Shown piece after piece: positions 9,718-20,000 of a stretch of 64,000 bases of DNA; the first letter of the stretch is position 1; each line of letters starts with the position of its first letter. The DNA is taken from the NCBI RefSeq assembly GCF_029350945.1, contig NZ_JARKMS010000004.1:217845-281844 (forward strand). The letters are read 5' to 3'. A model generated the notes under the pieces. That model made no database searches. It worked only from the letters and a program-made list of their open reading frames with translations, and was not told the DNA's origin. The stretch is from Maribacter huludaoensis (lineage in GTDB: Bacteria > Bacteroidota > Bacteroidia > Flavobacteriales > Flavobacteriaceae). The position numbers were made by a program, and so were the translations under genes.

Positions 9718-11247
9718 CTAATTGTTCAAAAAGCGGGAGGCTGTAGGTCTTCCGCTTTTTCGTGTGGTATGGTAAAGTGTTGCCAATTCTTTTATTTTAG
9801 ATTGATATTCTTTGTTTAAAATTAAATTTCCTTCTTCTGTTTCAGTAGGATTATTTTTAAGGTCGAACAGTGCAATAGGTAATTGGGTATTATTACTTAA
9901 ATCCGTTTTATCTACCTGCATGATGAGTTTAAAATTATCTTTTATAAGCATTACCTCTTTTCTAGTTCCGCTTTGGGAATAGATGGTCCTATTTAAAACT
10001 TCCGTTTCATTTTTAAGCATAGGCAAAAAACTTGAAGAATCTAAAGCTTGGTCATCTGGTAAATCTATTTGGGTTAAATCTGCCAATGTCGCCATAATGT
10101 CAAGACCTAAAACCGGACTGCCATTTAACTGGTGTTTTAGATGGTTGTTCCAAGAAATGATAAAAGGTACGCGATTACCACCTTCATAAGCTTGATTTTT
10201 TCCACCGCGATATATATCACTGGGTTGATGACCGCATTTCAAGGTGTTTTTTCTTAAAAGTCCACCATTATCAGAAGTTAGCATAATGATGGTGTCATCA
10301 TAAATACCTTGCTCTTTCAAGGTATTGATCAGCATTTGTATTTGTACATCCAATTCTTTGACTAAGTCTAAATGTTTGGATGGTGTGGTGCCGGCTATTT
10401 TCATTCCATTTAATTCATCGGTTGGAGTATGTGGTAAATGAACGGCTAGGGCAGAGTAGTACATAAAGAACGGTTTGTCTTTATTCGCGTTTTCTTCAAT
10501 ATAGTTTTTTGCGGTGTAAATAAGCATATGGCCCATATGTGTCGGGTTCCAATGACTATCGCCTAGACCTTCGGCTTTATCCAATTTCACACCAATTTTA
10601 TCCATTTTAGCTTGGGTGATAAAAGTGATCTTAGAATTTTTGGCAATAGGTTTAAATATACTATTCTCATAAATAGCATAGGGTACATCTTGTATTCCGG
10701 CTTGGAAAGAAAGCGCATAATCAAATCCATGATAGCGTGGTCCGCCACCTACAATTTTTCTGATATCTACATCTAATTCTGGTTTGTTTCTTGGACCTCG
10801 ATAAATAGTTTTTGGATCATCTTTTCTAAGAAAATCGCCGCCAATATGCCATTTGCCAAAAAAGGCGGTGTGGTAACCCGCTTGTTTCATTAATTTGGCA
10901 AGTGTTAGCTGGTTTTCTTTAATAGGGCTTTTTTCATAACTTCCCCAAACTCCCCACGGTGCATCACTTCTATAACAGTGGTTTCCTGTCATAATCGCAT
11001 ATCGTGATGGTGCACAAAGTGCTGCAGGAGCATGTGCATTAGTGAAAACGGTACCATTTTCTGCTAAAGCATCTAAAGCGGGAGTTTCTACAATGATATT
11101 GTCTGAATGTAATTTTCTGTAATAAGATACGTCGCCTAGACCTAAATCGTCCACCAGAACCACGATTACATTAGGCTTTTCTTGTGCGTTAAGAATTACC
11201 GTGAAAAGAAATAGTAATAAGGTAATTGTACGATATGATGGATACAT
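9718..11247 (-). CDS. Formylglycine-dependent sulfatase (S1 family)
   Basis: The third type I sulfatase of the locus. It has a signal peptide ending at residue 22 (NAQ), VDDLG as metal-binding start (residues 32-36), CAPSR as formylglycine site (Cys78-Arg82) and FGKWHIGG around residue 130. TSDNGG and GGKNQAYEGG mark later active-site segments. It is the last gene of the minus-strand unit, seven bases after the porphyranase-like GH16, so the pair probably act on the same sulfated polymer. The three sulfatases differ clearly from each other, which fits different sulfate positions rather than recent duplication. Confidence 0.92.
   Translation of the reverse strand: MYPSYRTITLLLFLFTVILNAQEKPNVIVVLVDDLGLGDVSYYRKLHSDNIIVETPALDALAENGTVFTNAHAPAALCAPSRYAIMTGNHCYRSDAPWGVWGSYEKSPIKENQLTLAKLMKQAGYHTAFFGKWHIGGDFLRKDDPKTIYRGPRNKPELDVDIRKIVGGGPRYHGFDYALSFQAGIQDVPYAIYENSIFKPIAKNSKITFITQAKMDKIGVKLDKAEGLGDSHWNPTHMGHMLIYTAKNYIEENANKDKPFFMYYSALAVHLPHTPTDELNGMKIAGTTPSKHLDLVKELDVQIQMLINTLKEQGIYDDTIIMLTSDNGGLLRKNTLKCGHQPSDIYRGGKNQAYEGGNRVPFIISWNNHLKHQLNGSPVLGLDIMATLADLTQIDLPDDQALDSSSFLPMLKNETEVLNRTIYSQSGTRKEVMLIKDNFKLIMQVDKTDLSNNTQLPIALFDLKNNPTETEEGNLILNKEYQSKIKELATLYHTTRKSGRPTASRFLNN
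9728..9760. terminator. Bidirectional hairpin terminator inside the 3' end of the convergent sulfatase gene
   Basis: The arms 9728-9740 and 9748-9760 pair along 13 positions, including AAAAAGCGG with CCGCTTTTT, with a seven-base loop and flanking A- and T-runs. It should end plus-strand transcripts 40 bases after the permease stop. It lies wholly within the last codons of the minus-strand sulfatase (stop at 9718-9720), so the same bases encode its C-terminal KSGRPTASRF segment. Confidence 0.75.
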
Positions 11248-11254
11248 ATTTTTA

Positions 11255-12097
11255 TTAATTTGGTATTAAAGTGTAAGCTCTTACCCAATCATAATAGGAG
11301 GTGTTTCTACTATCGTCTGCCAATTCTTCCGGTGTTGGTACAGTTTCCCAATTGTAGGTTTCCGTTACCAGATGCATGTACATAGGTCTGTTGAAAGGTG
11401 TGTCCCTAAAAAAGGTGCTAGGATGCATGGTAGTTCTATATTCCCCATCCAAATAGATTTTAATAGTATTGGCATCTACCCACCAACATCCGTATACGTG
11501 GTAAGCTTCATCTGCCGGAGGATTGATTTCAGATACTACACCTTTTTGTGACTTCACTGTTTTTGTTCCATCGCAATCCGTATAAAAGGTATGTGTATTG
11601 GATCTTAATTTTGTTCTAAAATCACCACCTTTTTTTTGTTGTCCAACAACTTCTACAATATCCAATTCCTGCACTTCAAACGGGCATTCTTTAGTATCGG
11701 GTTTATTCTTTAGCCAAAATGTAGAGGACATACTTATACTGGAAGCTTTCATTCTAGTCTCAAAATAGCCATATAGGGCATCTTTTGCCACAGAAGCCAC
11801 GGCTCCGCCAGCAATAGTATATTTTTCATCGTTTTTTAAAACTGAATTTTTTATTTGCAGATTACCATTTTTTACAGAAACGGAATAATCCCTAAATGTA
11901 GCAGGAGGTCTTCCATCTACCCAATATGGGGATCTTGCATGCCATTTACCGGTATCCAATGCATTGCCTTCAAATTCATCGGTAAAATTTTCATTTATCA
12001 CCCATTTAAAACCCACAGGAGGTTCAGGGGTCTGGGCAGATAAAATTGAGCAGAAAATAAAGGTGATAAATAGTATTGGTGTCCTTGTAAATTTCAT
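11255..12097 (-). CDS. GH16 endo-galactanase, porphyranase-like
   Basis: A secreted family 16 endo-hydrolase. Signal peptide is residues 1-21 (ILSAQ), followed directly by KWVINENFTDEFEG, the first strand of the catalytic domain. The catalytic motif ELDIVE gives nucleophile Glu144, Asp146 and acid/base Glu149. It consists of the catalytic domain alone (280 residues) and shares blocks with the GH16 at the left edge. The block NTHTFYTDCDG and ending YYDWVRAYTL suit the agarase/porphyranase branch of GH16; beta-porphyranase is the leading guess because sulfatases surround it, but agarase cannot be excluded. It lies six bases downstream of the FG-GAP gene and seven upstream of the sulfatase. Confidence 0.9.
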   Translation of the reverse strand: MKFTRTPILFITFIFCSILSAQTPEPPVGFKWVINENFTDEFEGNALDTGKWHARSPYWVDGRPPATFRDYSVSVKNGNLQIKNSVLKNDEKYTIAGGAVASVAKDALYGYFETRMKASSISMSSTFWLKNKPDTKECPFEVQELDIVEVVGQQKKGGDFRTKLRSNTHTFYTDCDGTKTVKSQKGVVSEINPPADEAYHVYGCWWVDANTIKIYLDGEYRTTMHPSTFFRDTPFNRPMYMHLVTETYNWETVPTPEELADDSRNTSYYDWVRAYTLIPN

Positions 12098-12103
12098 ATT
12101 ACG

Positions 12104-15100
12104 TTAATTTTTAAATAGTTGTATCTCGTCATCGTTATTGCCTACTAGCAGTCCAGTTTTGCCATTTGCGAAGTTTATGGACTTTAATGCCTTTACATTT
12201 TTTGGAGCAAAAAATCCGCTTGTTAATCTATTTTGGGGTGTAAAGTGTCCCTCTTTTGTGCCCAAGAGTATCAACCCGATTGAAGCATCTGCGCGTGTAG
12301 TCTCAATTTCAGATTCAAATTTGTTTCCTGCCAAAGCAATATCCGTTACTCCGTCAGCATTGAAATCCCCTGTAACAAAGCCGTTAATACTAGAAAATTG
12401 TGCTTGGTAGGGTAAAGGAGTGAGTTTGGCATTACCATCATTGAAACTAACGATTACCGAAGCAAATTCATAAGCATTAAGCTGTAGGGCATTATCAATG
12501 CCTTCACCTATAATTTGTCTTAGGTTGGACTTGGAAAATTGAGTAAAGGTTTGAAATTTTCTATCCAATCCGGGGAGCTGTTCTGAACTACACTGTAACC
12601 CCCTGATCGGTACTTGTCTGCCTTTGTAGTCTTTCGCCAGAAAAATATCATTGGTTCCGTTTTGATCAAAATCGCTTGCAAAAACTTTAAAAGGTTTTTT
12701 ATCACTTGCTGTAAACTTATAATTGAGACCTAGGTTACCTACTAAAAGCTCGTTAATTCCATTTTGATCAAGGTCTGCGACAGTAATGCAGTTGTACCAG
12801 CCGTTAGTTTTGCCTAAACCATAAGAGGTAGTTTCATTTTGTAGTTTGCCATTGTTGGCTTTGAATATGGTTATCGGCATCCATTCCCCAACAATAATCA
12901 GTTCTTTTGTATTGTCGCCATCAATATCTGCATATGTAGCATCGGTAACCATACCAATGTGTTCAAGTTCTGGAGCCATTTCTTTTGTAACATCGTTAAA
13001 GTTTCCATTATCGTTCAATAAAATTAGACTTTTGGGTGCTTTCGGATATTGACCGGGCACTAATCCGCCCCCTATAAAAAGGTCTAGGTCACCGTCATTG
13101 TCAATGTCAAAAGGCAGAACACAACCACCACTTTCACCACTGATCATCATTTCTCTTTTTTCGGTAAAAAGCCCCTTACCATTGTTGAGGTAGAGTCGGT
13201 CTTTGAGTAGGGGAGAGTTCTGGGAAAATTCATTTCCGCCGCTGACTACATATAGATCCAGGTCTTGGTCATTATCTACATCAAAAAATACGGCATCGAC
13301 ATCTTCATATTTGGCATCGGTCAACAAAATAGGATGGTCTTTTTTTTCAAATGATCCACTTGCTGTTTGTTGGTAAAGAGCTCCTGGACTACCAGATGCA
13401 CCGCCCACGTAAAAGTCCTCTAAACCATCGTTATTAATGTCGCCCACGGCAATGCCAGGACCTTCGGTAGATAGTTTATGTGGTAGTAATACCTGAATTT
13501 TGAAATCGTCAAACTCATTTTCTTGATGTTCGTAGGCGGAAGAGAAAGAAGTGTTGGTTACATCTTTAAACAAAGTTTGCTTTGTTATGGACTTATCAAC
13601 AGGCTGTTTTGCTTCTTTATAATCGATAATGAGATTGCTATTGGACGCTACATTTTGAATTAGATGTTCTTTACCGTCTGGCCAGACTATAGAGATGGAG
13701 TCTATTTTCGGTATTTTTCCAAGCCCAAAATGTACTATAGGTTCTACTGAAGATAGATAGCCGCGCACCGTTTTAAATTCATGGAATTGAATGCTGTCAT
13801 TAGTTTTTAAAGTGATTTTTGTACCTAAGCCATCTTTATTGTTGGCAGGGCCCTTTAAATTAATTTTGAGGAATCCGTTTTCAGTAGTATTACTCAAATT
13901 TTCATAAAGAAATGCGGGGTCATCCACATTGTTGACGATCAGGTCTAAATCGCCATCATTGTCCAAATCTGCGGTTGCAGCGCCGTTAGAAAAGCTTTGT
14001 TGGTTCAAGCCCCAAGCCTTGCTCATGTTGGTAAATTTTAGGTCACCTTCATTTTTATAGAGGTAATTGGAAATTTTATTTTGCTTGAACAAAGAAATAA
14101 TATGCTGGGCATTCTCTTCCTTTGTTCGTTGTGATGCATCTCTACTTTGCATGTATTGCCTAAATTTTATAGTAGCATCTTTATCCCAAATATCTCTTTT
14201 GAATCCGTTTGTAATGAAAATATCCCTTAAACCATCATTATCAAAATCACTGGCCAGGCATGCCCAGCTCCAATCTGTTTTGGCAATACCGGAGTATTGA
14301 GAAACATCGCTAAAAAAACCGTCTCCACGGTTTTTTTGAAGCATGTTATGCATATACTGATAATGAAAACCATTGTTTTTCATACTATTGAATAGTTGGG
14401 TATTCATGTCTGCCATAGTAGTTTTAGAGCGTTCGTAATCTTCTGGCATCATTTCTAACTGTACAATATCTTCCCAGCCATCATTATCTAAATCCGCTAT
14501 ATCTACACCCATGGCGTAAAAGGGTATGTGGTTGAACCTAGACTTTAATTGCTCGCTAAAATTTCCTTTGCCGTGGTTCATATATAGGTAATCTCGTTCT
14601 AGATAATCATTGGCAACAAAGAGATCTACCTGGCCGTCTTTATCTACATCAGAAGTAACTAGTCCTAGTCCATAACCAAAATTGCCGGTAATACCATTTT
14701 GCTTACTTACTTCTTCAAATTTGCCGTTGTTGTTGATATATAGTTTATCTCTGTATAAATCATTTTCATTGGCCTTACCGGCTAAAACCTGCTGGTAATT
14801 GAGAAAAAAATGTTCCGGTCTATTGGTAAGATATAAGTCTAGATCATTATCGTTATCCATATCAAAAAAAGAAGCCATTACAGAAAATCCTTCATCTGCC
14901 AATCCGTAGTCCGTGGCAGACTCTTTAAATGTACTATCCCCTTGGTTGATGTACAATAGGTTGCTTCTTTCTTGCGGGGTATCTTGCCAGCCACCTCTAC
15001 ATATATAAATATCTGTTAGTCCGTCAGCATTGACATCTGCCATGACTACGCCGTTATGCCAACCATCTTGTTTGGTTAAGTTTGCAGAGTCCGTAATATC

Positions 15101-15439
15101 TTCAAAATTTAAATTTCCTTTGTTAAGGTATATTCTATCTGGGGCTTCATTGGCGGTAAAATAAATATCTGATAAACAGTCATTGTTAATATCCGCTACC
15201 GCTACACCAGCACCATTGTATACATAGTTGAAAATGGCAAAAAAGTTATCATAATTTTCGGCAATGGTGTTTCTAAAATGAATGCCCGATTCTTCTGGTC
15301 TTACTAAATTGAAGAGTGGTAATTCATTACTCTCCAAAGACTTTTCGTCCGTTTTTTCTTGTTTGCAGCTGTAGAGTAGAACGCTTATTGCAAATATTAT
15401 AAGAGCAGAAGTATTAGAAGATAAACCACGCATATGCAT
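12104..15439 (-). CDS. FG-GAP/VCBS repeat lipoprotein with ASPIC/UnbV domain (CRTAC1-like)
   Basis: A large surface lipoprotein (1111 residues; lipobox LLYSC about Cys25) made of many FG-GAP/VCBS repeats of the form DxDNDGxxD, which form calcium-binding beta-propellers. An ASPIC/UnbV segment (GLGTKITLK to SIVWPDGK) lies near residues 560-620, between two propellers. Such proteins commonly lie right after susCD in marine Bacteroidota loci; role in glycan binding or surface display is assumed but not established. ATGs at 15439 and 15433 are both possible. It is separated from susD by a strong hairpin, so it may be expressed below susCD level. Confidence 0.85.
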   Translation of the reverse strand: MHMRGLSSNTSALIIFAISVLLYSCKQEKTDEKSLESNELPLFNLVRPEESGIHFRNTIAENYDNFFAIFNYVYNGAGVAVADINNDCLSDIYFTANEAPDRIYLNKGNLNFEDITDSANLTKQDGWHNGVVMADVNADGLTDIYICRGGWQDTPQERSNLLYINQGDSTFKESATDYGLADEGFSVMASFFDMDNDNDLDLYLTNRPEHFFLNYQQVLAGKANENDLYRDKLYINNNGKFEEVSKQNGITGNFGYGLGLVTSDVDKDGQVDLFVANDYLERDYLYMNHGKGNFSEQLKSRFNHIPFYAMGVDIADLDNDGWEDIVQLEMMPEDYERSKTTMADMNTQLFNSMKNNGFHYQYMHNMLQKNRGDGFFSDVSQYSGIAKTDWSWACLASDFDNDGLRDIFITNGFKRDIWDKDATIKFRQYMQSRDASQRTKEENAQHIISLFKQNKISNYLYKNEGDLKFTNMSKAWGLNQQSFSNGAATADLDNDGDLDLIVNNVDDPAFLYENLSNTTENGFLKINLKGPANNKDGLGTKITLKTNDSIQFHEFKTVRGYLSSVEPIVHFGLGKIPKIDSISIVWPDGKEHLIQNVASNSNLIIDYKEAKQPVDKSITKQTLFKDVTNTSFSSAYEHQENEFDDFKIQVLLPHKLSTEGPGIAVGDINNDGLEDFYVGGASGSPGALYQQTASGSFEKKDHPILLTDAKYEDVDAVFFDVDNDQDLDLYVVSGGNEFSQNSPLLKDRLYLNNGKGLFTEKREMMISGESGGCVLPFDIDNDGDLDLFIGGGLVPGQYPKAPKSLILLNDNGNFNDVTKEMAPELEHIGMVTDATYADIDGDNTKELIIVGEWMPITIFKANNGKLQNETTSYGLGKTNGWYNCITVADLDQNGINELLVGNLGLNYKFTASDKKPFKVFASDFDQNGTNDIFLAKDYKGRQVPIRGLQCSSEQLPGLDRKFQTFTQFSKSNLRQIIGEGIDNALQLNAYEFASVIVSFNDGNAKLTPLPYQAQFSSINGFVTGDFNADGVTDIALAGNKFESEIETTRADASIGLILLGTKEGHFTPQNRLTSGFFAPKNVKALKSINFANGKTGLLVGNNDDEIQLFKN

Positions 15440-15457
15440 ATACAGTTTAATTAGTAT

Positions 15458-15490
15458 AAAAGCCTATTCAGAATTAGTGAATAGGCTTTT
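15458..15490 (-). terminator. Hairpin between susD and the FG-GAP gene (terminator/attenuator)
   Basis: Arms 15458-15470 and 15478-15490 form a perfect 13-base-pair stem (AAAAGCCTATTCA with its complement) with loop GAATTAG. Read on the minus strand it lies 34 bases after the susD stop, ends in TTTT and precedes the FG-GAP start at 15439. A partial terminator here would give high susCD and lower downstream expression. Confidence 0.7.
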
Positions 15491-15523
15491 TTATTTATTT
15501 GTTTAAGATATTGAATAACATCA

Positions 15524-17065
15524 TTAATACCCAGGGTTTTGTACCAAGTTAGGGTTAATGTCCAATTCAGATTGAGGAATTGGCCATCTAATTTCAAAAT
15601 CTTGAAATTCTGGTCCTGGGTCACCGGCATTTGGTCCGCCTTGCGTAATACCTGATATTGCTTCACGATAAACACCAAAACGTATAAGGTCGTTTCGTCT
15701 CCATCCTTCAAAACATAACTCTTTTCTACGCTCTTCTAAAAGTTCTGTTGCATTATCCTCTTGTGAACCTACAACCATATCAGGAACGGCATCAGCGGTC
15801 ATTCTTGCCCTTGCTCTTAATCTGTTCACAGTAAGGTCCAAATCTGCCTGAGTTAGTTTACCTTGACCGTTTAAAGCCTCGGCGTACATTAATAGAACAT
15901 CTGCGTACCTAATGTAAGGATTGTCAAAAGGCGTATCATTAGGATAACTATTAGGTTTTTGCGCATGCCATTTCCATCCTCTCCAGTTATTCATTGGCAC
16001 CGTATGTGTTTCAGGGTCGGAGAATCCTTCCTCTGGGGTAAAATCATTTGCATTGTGCTTTGCAACATTGTTAAACAATCTTACATCTTCTCTGTCAAAA
16101 GAAGCTTCAAAGCTATGGTTTATAAAACAAGTACCCCAGCCACCGCCGTTGTTAACATTTCCATTAGGCCCATAAAAAGTACTTAGTAGGCCACCTTCAC
16201 TACGAGCAGGACCGTCCATGCCTATAGCATAGACCATCTCAACACTTTGTTCATTATCAAGGTCAAAAACCTGTCTGTAATTAGGAAGCAAGTCATAAAC
16301 ACCGCTATCCATAACTTCTTTTAAGACTGTTTCGGCACTTGCCAACTTATCCGTCTGATTTAGAGGAAAACCGCTCATCTGTAAGTAAACCTTACCTAAT
16401 AATGCCTTTGCAGCACCTTGCGTTGCACGGCCACCGCCTTGTTCTTGTGGTAGTACCGCTGCAGCTTCCTGTAAATCTTGCACAATAAAGTTATACGTTT
16501 CTGCTGGCGTAGACTGGCTTACTTCTACAGATTCCAGATCTGTAGTTTCATTGGTCAATAAAGGAATATTTTCATAGCTGGATACCAAAGAAAACAATAC
16601 CATGGACCTTAGAAATTTTGCTTCCGCAATAAACTTATTTTTTGATTCGCTGTCTATTTCATCTTCCGTCATCGCATCAATACGATCTATTGTACTATTA
16701 ATTCTGTTAAGGGCTACATATAAATTTTCCCAAATAGAACGTACTACCCCGTTAGAAGGTGTCAATTGATGTTGATATATAAATTTTCTATTACCTGCCC
16801 ATGGCGGAAAAACAACTTCATCTGCAGCAACGGTACCCCAATGTATGGCCCAACCATCTTTGCCACTGCCACCAGAAGATACAATAGGTTGTACCGCGTC
16901 GTAAGCTCCTATTAAATAGGTTTCGGCACCTTTTACATCTACTAAAAGAGCATCTGGAGTCAAGAAGTTACTGGGTGATTCAATTAAAATATCATCATCA
17001 CAAGATGACACTAGCAACAATCCTGCAGCTAGGGTCATTAATCCGTAAAATTTTGTTTTTTTCAT
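15524..17065 (-). CDS. susD: SusD/RagB-family surface glycan-binding lipoprotein
   Basis: Outer-membrane lipoprotein that captures oligosaccharides and passes them to the SusC channel. Signal peptide with lipobox LLVSSC (about Cys22); the SusD-like N-terminal region follows, and the RagB/SusD helical core carries IRYADVLLMYAEALNGQG (near residue 390) and ELCFEGWRRNDLIRFG (near residue 450), both family hallmarks. Length 513 is usual. It lies 23 bases after susC. Ligand is presumably an agar/porphyran oligosaccharide, from the neighbourhood only. Confidence 0.96.
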   Translation of the reverse strand: MKKTKFYGLMTLAAGLLLVSSCDDDILIESPSNFLTPDALLVDVKGAETYLIGAYDAVQPIVSSGGSGKDGWAIHWGTVAADEVVFPPWAGNRKFIYQHQLTPSNGVVRSIWENLYVALNRINSTIDRIDAMTEDEIDSESKNKFIAEAKFLRSMVLFSLVSSYENIPLLTNETTDLESVEVSQSTPAETYNFIVQDLQEAAAVLPQEQGGGRATQGAAKALLGKVYLQMSGFPLNQTDKLASAETVLKEVMDSGVYDLLPNYRQVFDLDNEQSVEMVYAIGMDGPARSEGGLLSTFYGPNGNVNNGGGWGTCFINHSFEASFDREDVRLFNNVAKHNANDFTPEEGFSDPETHTVPMNNWRGWKWHAQKPNSYPNDTPFDNPYIRYADVLLMYAEALNGQGKLTQADLDLTVNRLRARARMTADAVPDMVVGSQEDNATELLEERRKELCFEGWRRNDLIRFGVYREAISGITQGGPNAGDPGPEFQDFEIRWPIPQSELDINPNLVQNPGY

Positions 17066-17088
17066 CTTTTGATTTTTAGTTCTTTAAA

Positions 17089-20000
17089 TTAGAATCCTAC
17101 GCTTAGTCCCAATCTTACCGTTCTTGATCTAGGGTAAGAATCTGCATCTAAGCCTGGTGTCAGTTGGTTATTTCCAACACTAACATCTGGATCGTACCCT
17201 GAGTACTTAGTAAATACATGTAAGTTATCTACTGCACCATATACTCTACAGCTTTTTAGGCCAATAGCATTTTTTACCCTGGTAGGAAGTTCATAACCTA
17301 ACGTTATATTACTAATTCTAAAATAAGATCCATCTTCTATAAATGAAGAGTAGGCCGTACCGTTAATACCACCATCACCATCTCCCCATATAGCAGGGAT
17401 ATCCGTATTAGGGGTCTCTGGTGTCCAGCGGTTGGCCACTCTACCGTACTTGTTCAAGAAAGGAATGGCTTGCGCTGTTCCTTTATTAAGACTTTTTAAA
17501 TAAATGTCATTACCGTAAGACCATTGGGTTATAATGGAAAGGTCTAGATTTTTATATTTAAAGTTATTGGTAAAACCACCAAAGTGTTTTGGAAGTGCGT
17601 TACCTATAATTTTACGGTCATCAGAATTTACTATTCCATCTGCCTCATCAGGTATACCGTCACCATTGGTATCAACTGTTAGTTGATCTGCGAATTTTGG
17701 CATACCGGGTCTGTATTGAGTATTGTCCGGTTGTCCGGAAGATAGTACTGTTCCTTCTTTAAGTTCGTAAACTACGTCATACCATACAAGACCTTGGTCT
17801 TCGGCATCTTGTCTAACCTTAGCTGCTGCCTCTTCATTTGATAAGCCATCAAAAGCGGCAAAGTCACTATAATTATAGATACCATCAACTTCAAGGCCAT
17901 ACATTGAACCTAAAGATTCACCTACTTTTACAATGTAGTCGTCTTGTATTTGGTTGTCACCTATCGATCTTACCAAAAACTGATCGGCACCTCCTAGGTC
18001 TAAAACCTCATTATCATTAAAACTGATATTGAAATTAGAGGTCCAACTAAAATTCTCATTATCCACATTTACGGTGTTCAGCGCAAATTCAAGACCTTTG
18101 TTTTCAACAGAACCAAGGTTTTTAAAAACCGTTTTAAATCCTGAAGTAGAAGGTAACGGAACCTCAAGCAATAAGTCAGATGTTTCTTTACGATAGTAAT
18201 CTGCTTCTAATGAAATCCTGTCATTGAACATCCCCAAGGACAAACCTGCATCGAATTGCTGGGTAGTTTCCCACGTCAACTCTTCGTTCGCTAATTGTGA
18301 GATAGAAGCACCTGTAACAATTTGGTTTCCGTTCAAAATAGCACTGGCAACTCCTGCCTGGGCAAAGGAGCGGTATGATCCAATGGCCGTATTACCGGTT
18401 TCTCCAAAACTTGCTTTTATTCTAAACCTGTTCAAAGTATTGCTCTCTTTTAAAAAATTCTCGTTTGCTACGTTCCAAGCAATACCTACAGAAGGAAAGA
18501 ACCCGAATTTTTTACCTTCGGCAAATCTAGATGAACCGTCATATCTTGCACTGGCATTTAATGTATACTTACCTTTATAGTCGTACTGCACTCTACCAAG
18601 GTAGGACTGCAATGCCGTTTTGGTAAAGCCAGAAGAGTTAGGTAAGGTTTCTGTGGCAGAACCCAGGTTGTTAATGTTTACCCCTGGCAGATCAAAACCT
18701 GTTGCGGCTGAATTGTTGAATTCAAATGTATTCTGTTGTTCTTCATAAACCGCCGTAGCATTCAAAGAGTGGTCTCCATAAACCTTGCTGAAGTTTAAAT
18801 TTTGCTCGGTTATTATACCAGTTCCCATATTGTTGTTTACGAAAGCTCTACCATTTGCTGTTCTACCCCAACTGATTTTCTCTGAAAAGTACGCGGTACC
18901 TTTAGTAGAGGATATATTACCTCTAACGGATGACTTAAAAGTAAGACCGTCCGCCAATGTATACTGCATATACACGCTACCGAAAGATTGAAAAGCGGTT
19001 CTATTATTACTGTTGAATTCTAGGGTGGCCAAAGGATTGGTAATATCACCATCTCTTACCGAGATTATTCTGCCGTTCTCGTCATATTCGGCATCATCAT
19101 ATCTATTGATACCTTGTACTGGAGTAAATAAAATAGCACTTGTAATAATACCGTTTCTACCATTTCCATTTTCATTGGCAGCATTTACGATACCATTATT
19201 TTTGTTTATACCTAAGTTAAGGTTCATACCGGCCTTTAATTTATCGCTAACATTTTGATTGATGTTTAGATTACCATTATATCTTTCAAAATCGGATGTT
19301 TTAACGATACCTTCTTGATTTAAGTAGGAGAACGAGGCTGAATACGTGTTTTTATCTCCACCGCCTGACATGGATACTTTGTAACTTTTGGTAATCGCCG
19401 GTCTGGTAATTTCTTTTTGCCAATCTGTAACCAATACACGAGAATCGCTTAAATCCAACGGTGTACCATCATCATATCTAAAAGCTCTGGTGTAAGTATC
19501 CTCAGCATCTGGGTTCCATGGGAAATAATCGTTCCAGAAATCTACATATTCTTGACCGGTCATTAAATCCAATGGTCTGGCCAATGTAGATACACCGGTA
19601 AACGTTTCAAAGTTTAAAGAAGCCCTACCTTTTTTACCTTGTTTGGTGGTAATGATGATTACACCGTTTGCACCCCTTGACCCATAAATCGCAGTTGCCG
19701 AAGCATCTTTAAGAACCTCTATTGATTCAATGGAGCTAGGGTCTATTGTTGAAAGTGGACTGGTAGAAGAGTTACCGATACCTACTGCAGTACTAGCGGT
19801 ATTACCTTGTAGGGCAAAACCATCTATCACATAAAGAGGATCGTTGCTGGCCGTAATGGAACTACCACCCCTAATTCTAATATTAAAGCCAGACCCAGGT
19901 TCGCCACCGGACTGTACCACTTGTACACCAGATGCTCTTGCAGCAAGACCACCTTCAAAAGAAACTGGCTTTACCTTATCAAGTTCATCGCCTTTTACGG

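Noticed and set aside
15451..15711. Minus-strand ORF of 86 codons overlapping susD 3' end
   Set aside because: It is another frame of susD and of the attenuator; susD itself is clearly coding there.
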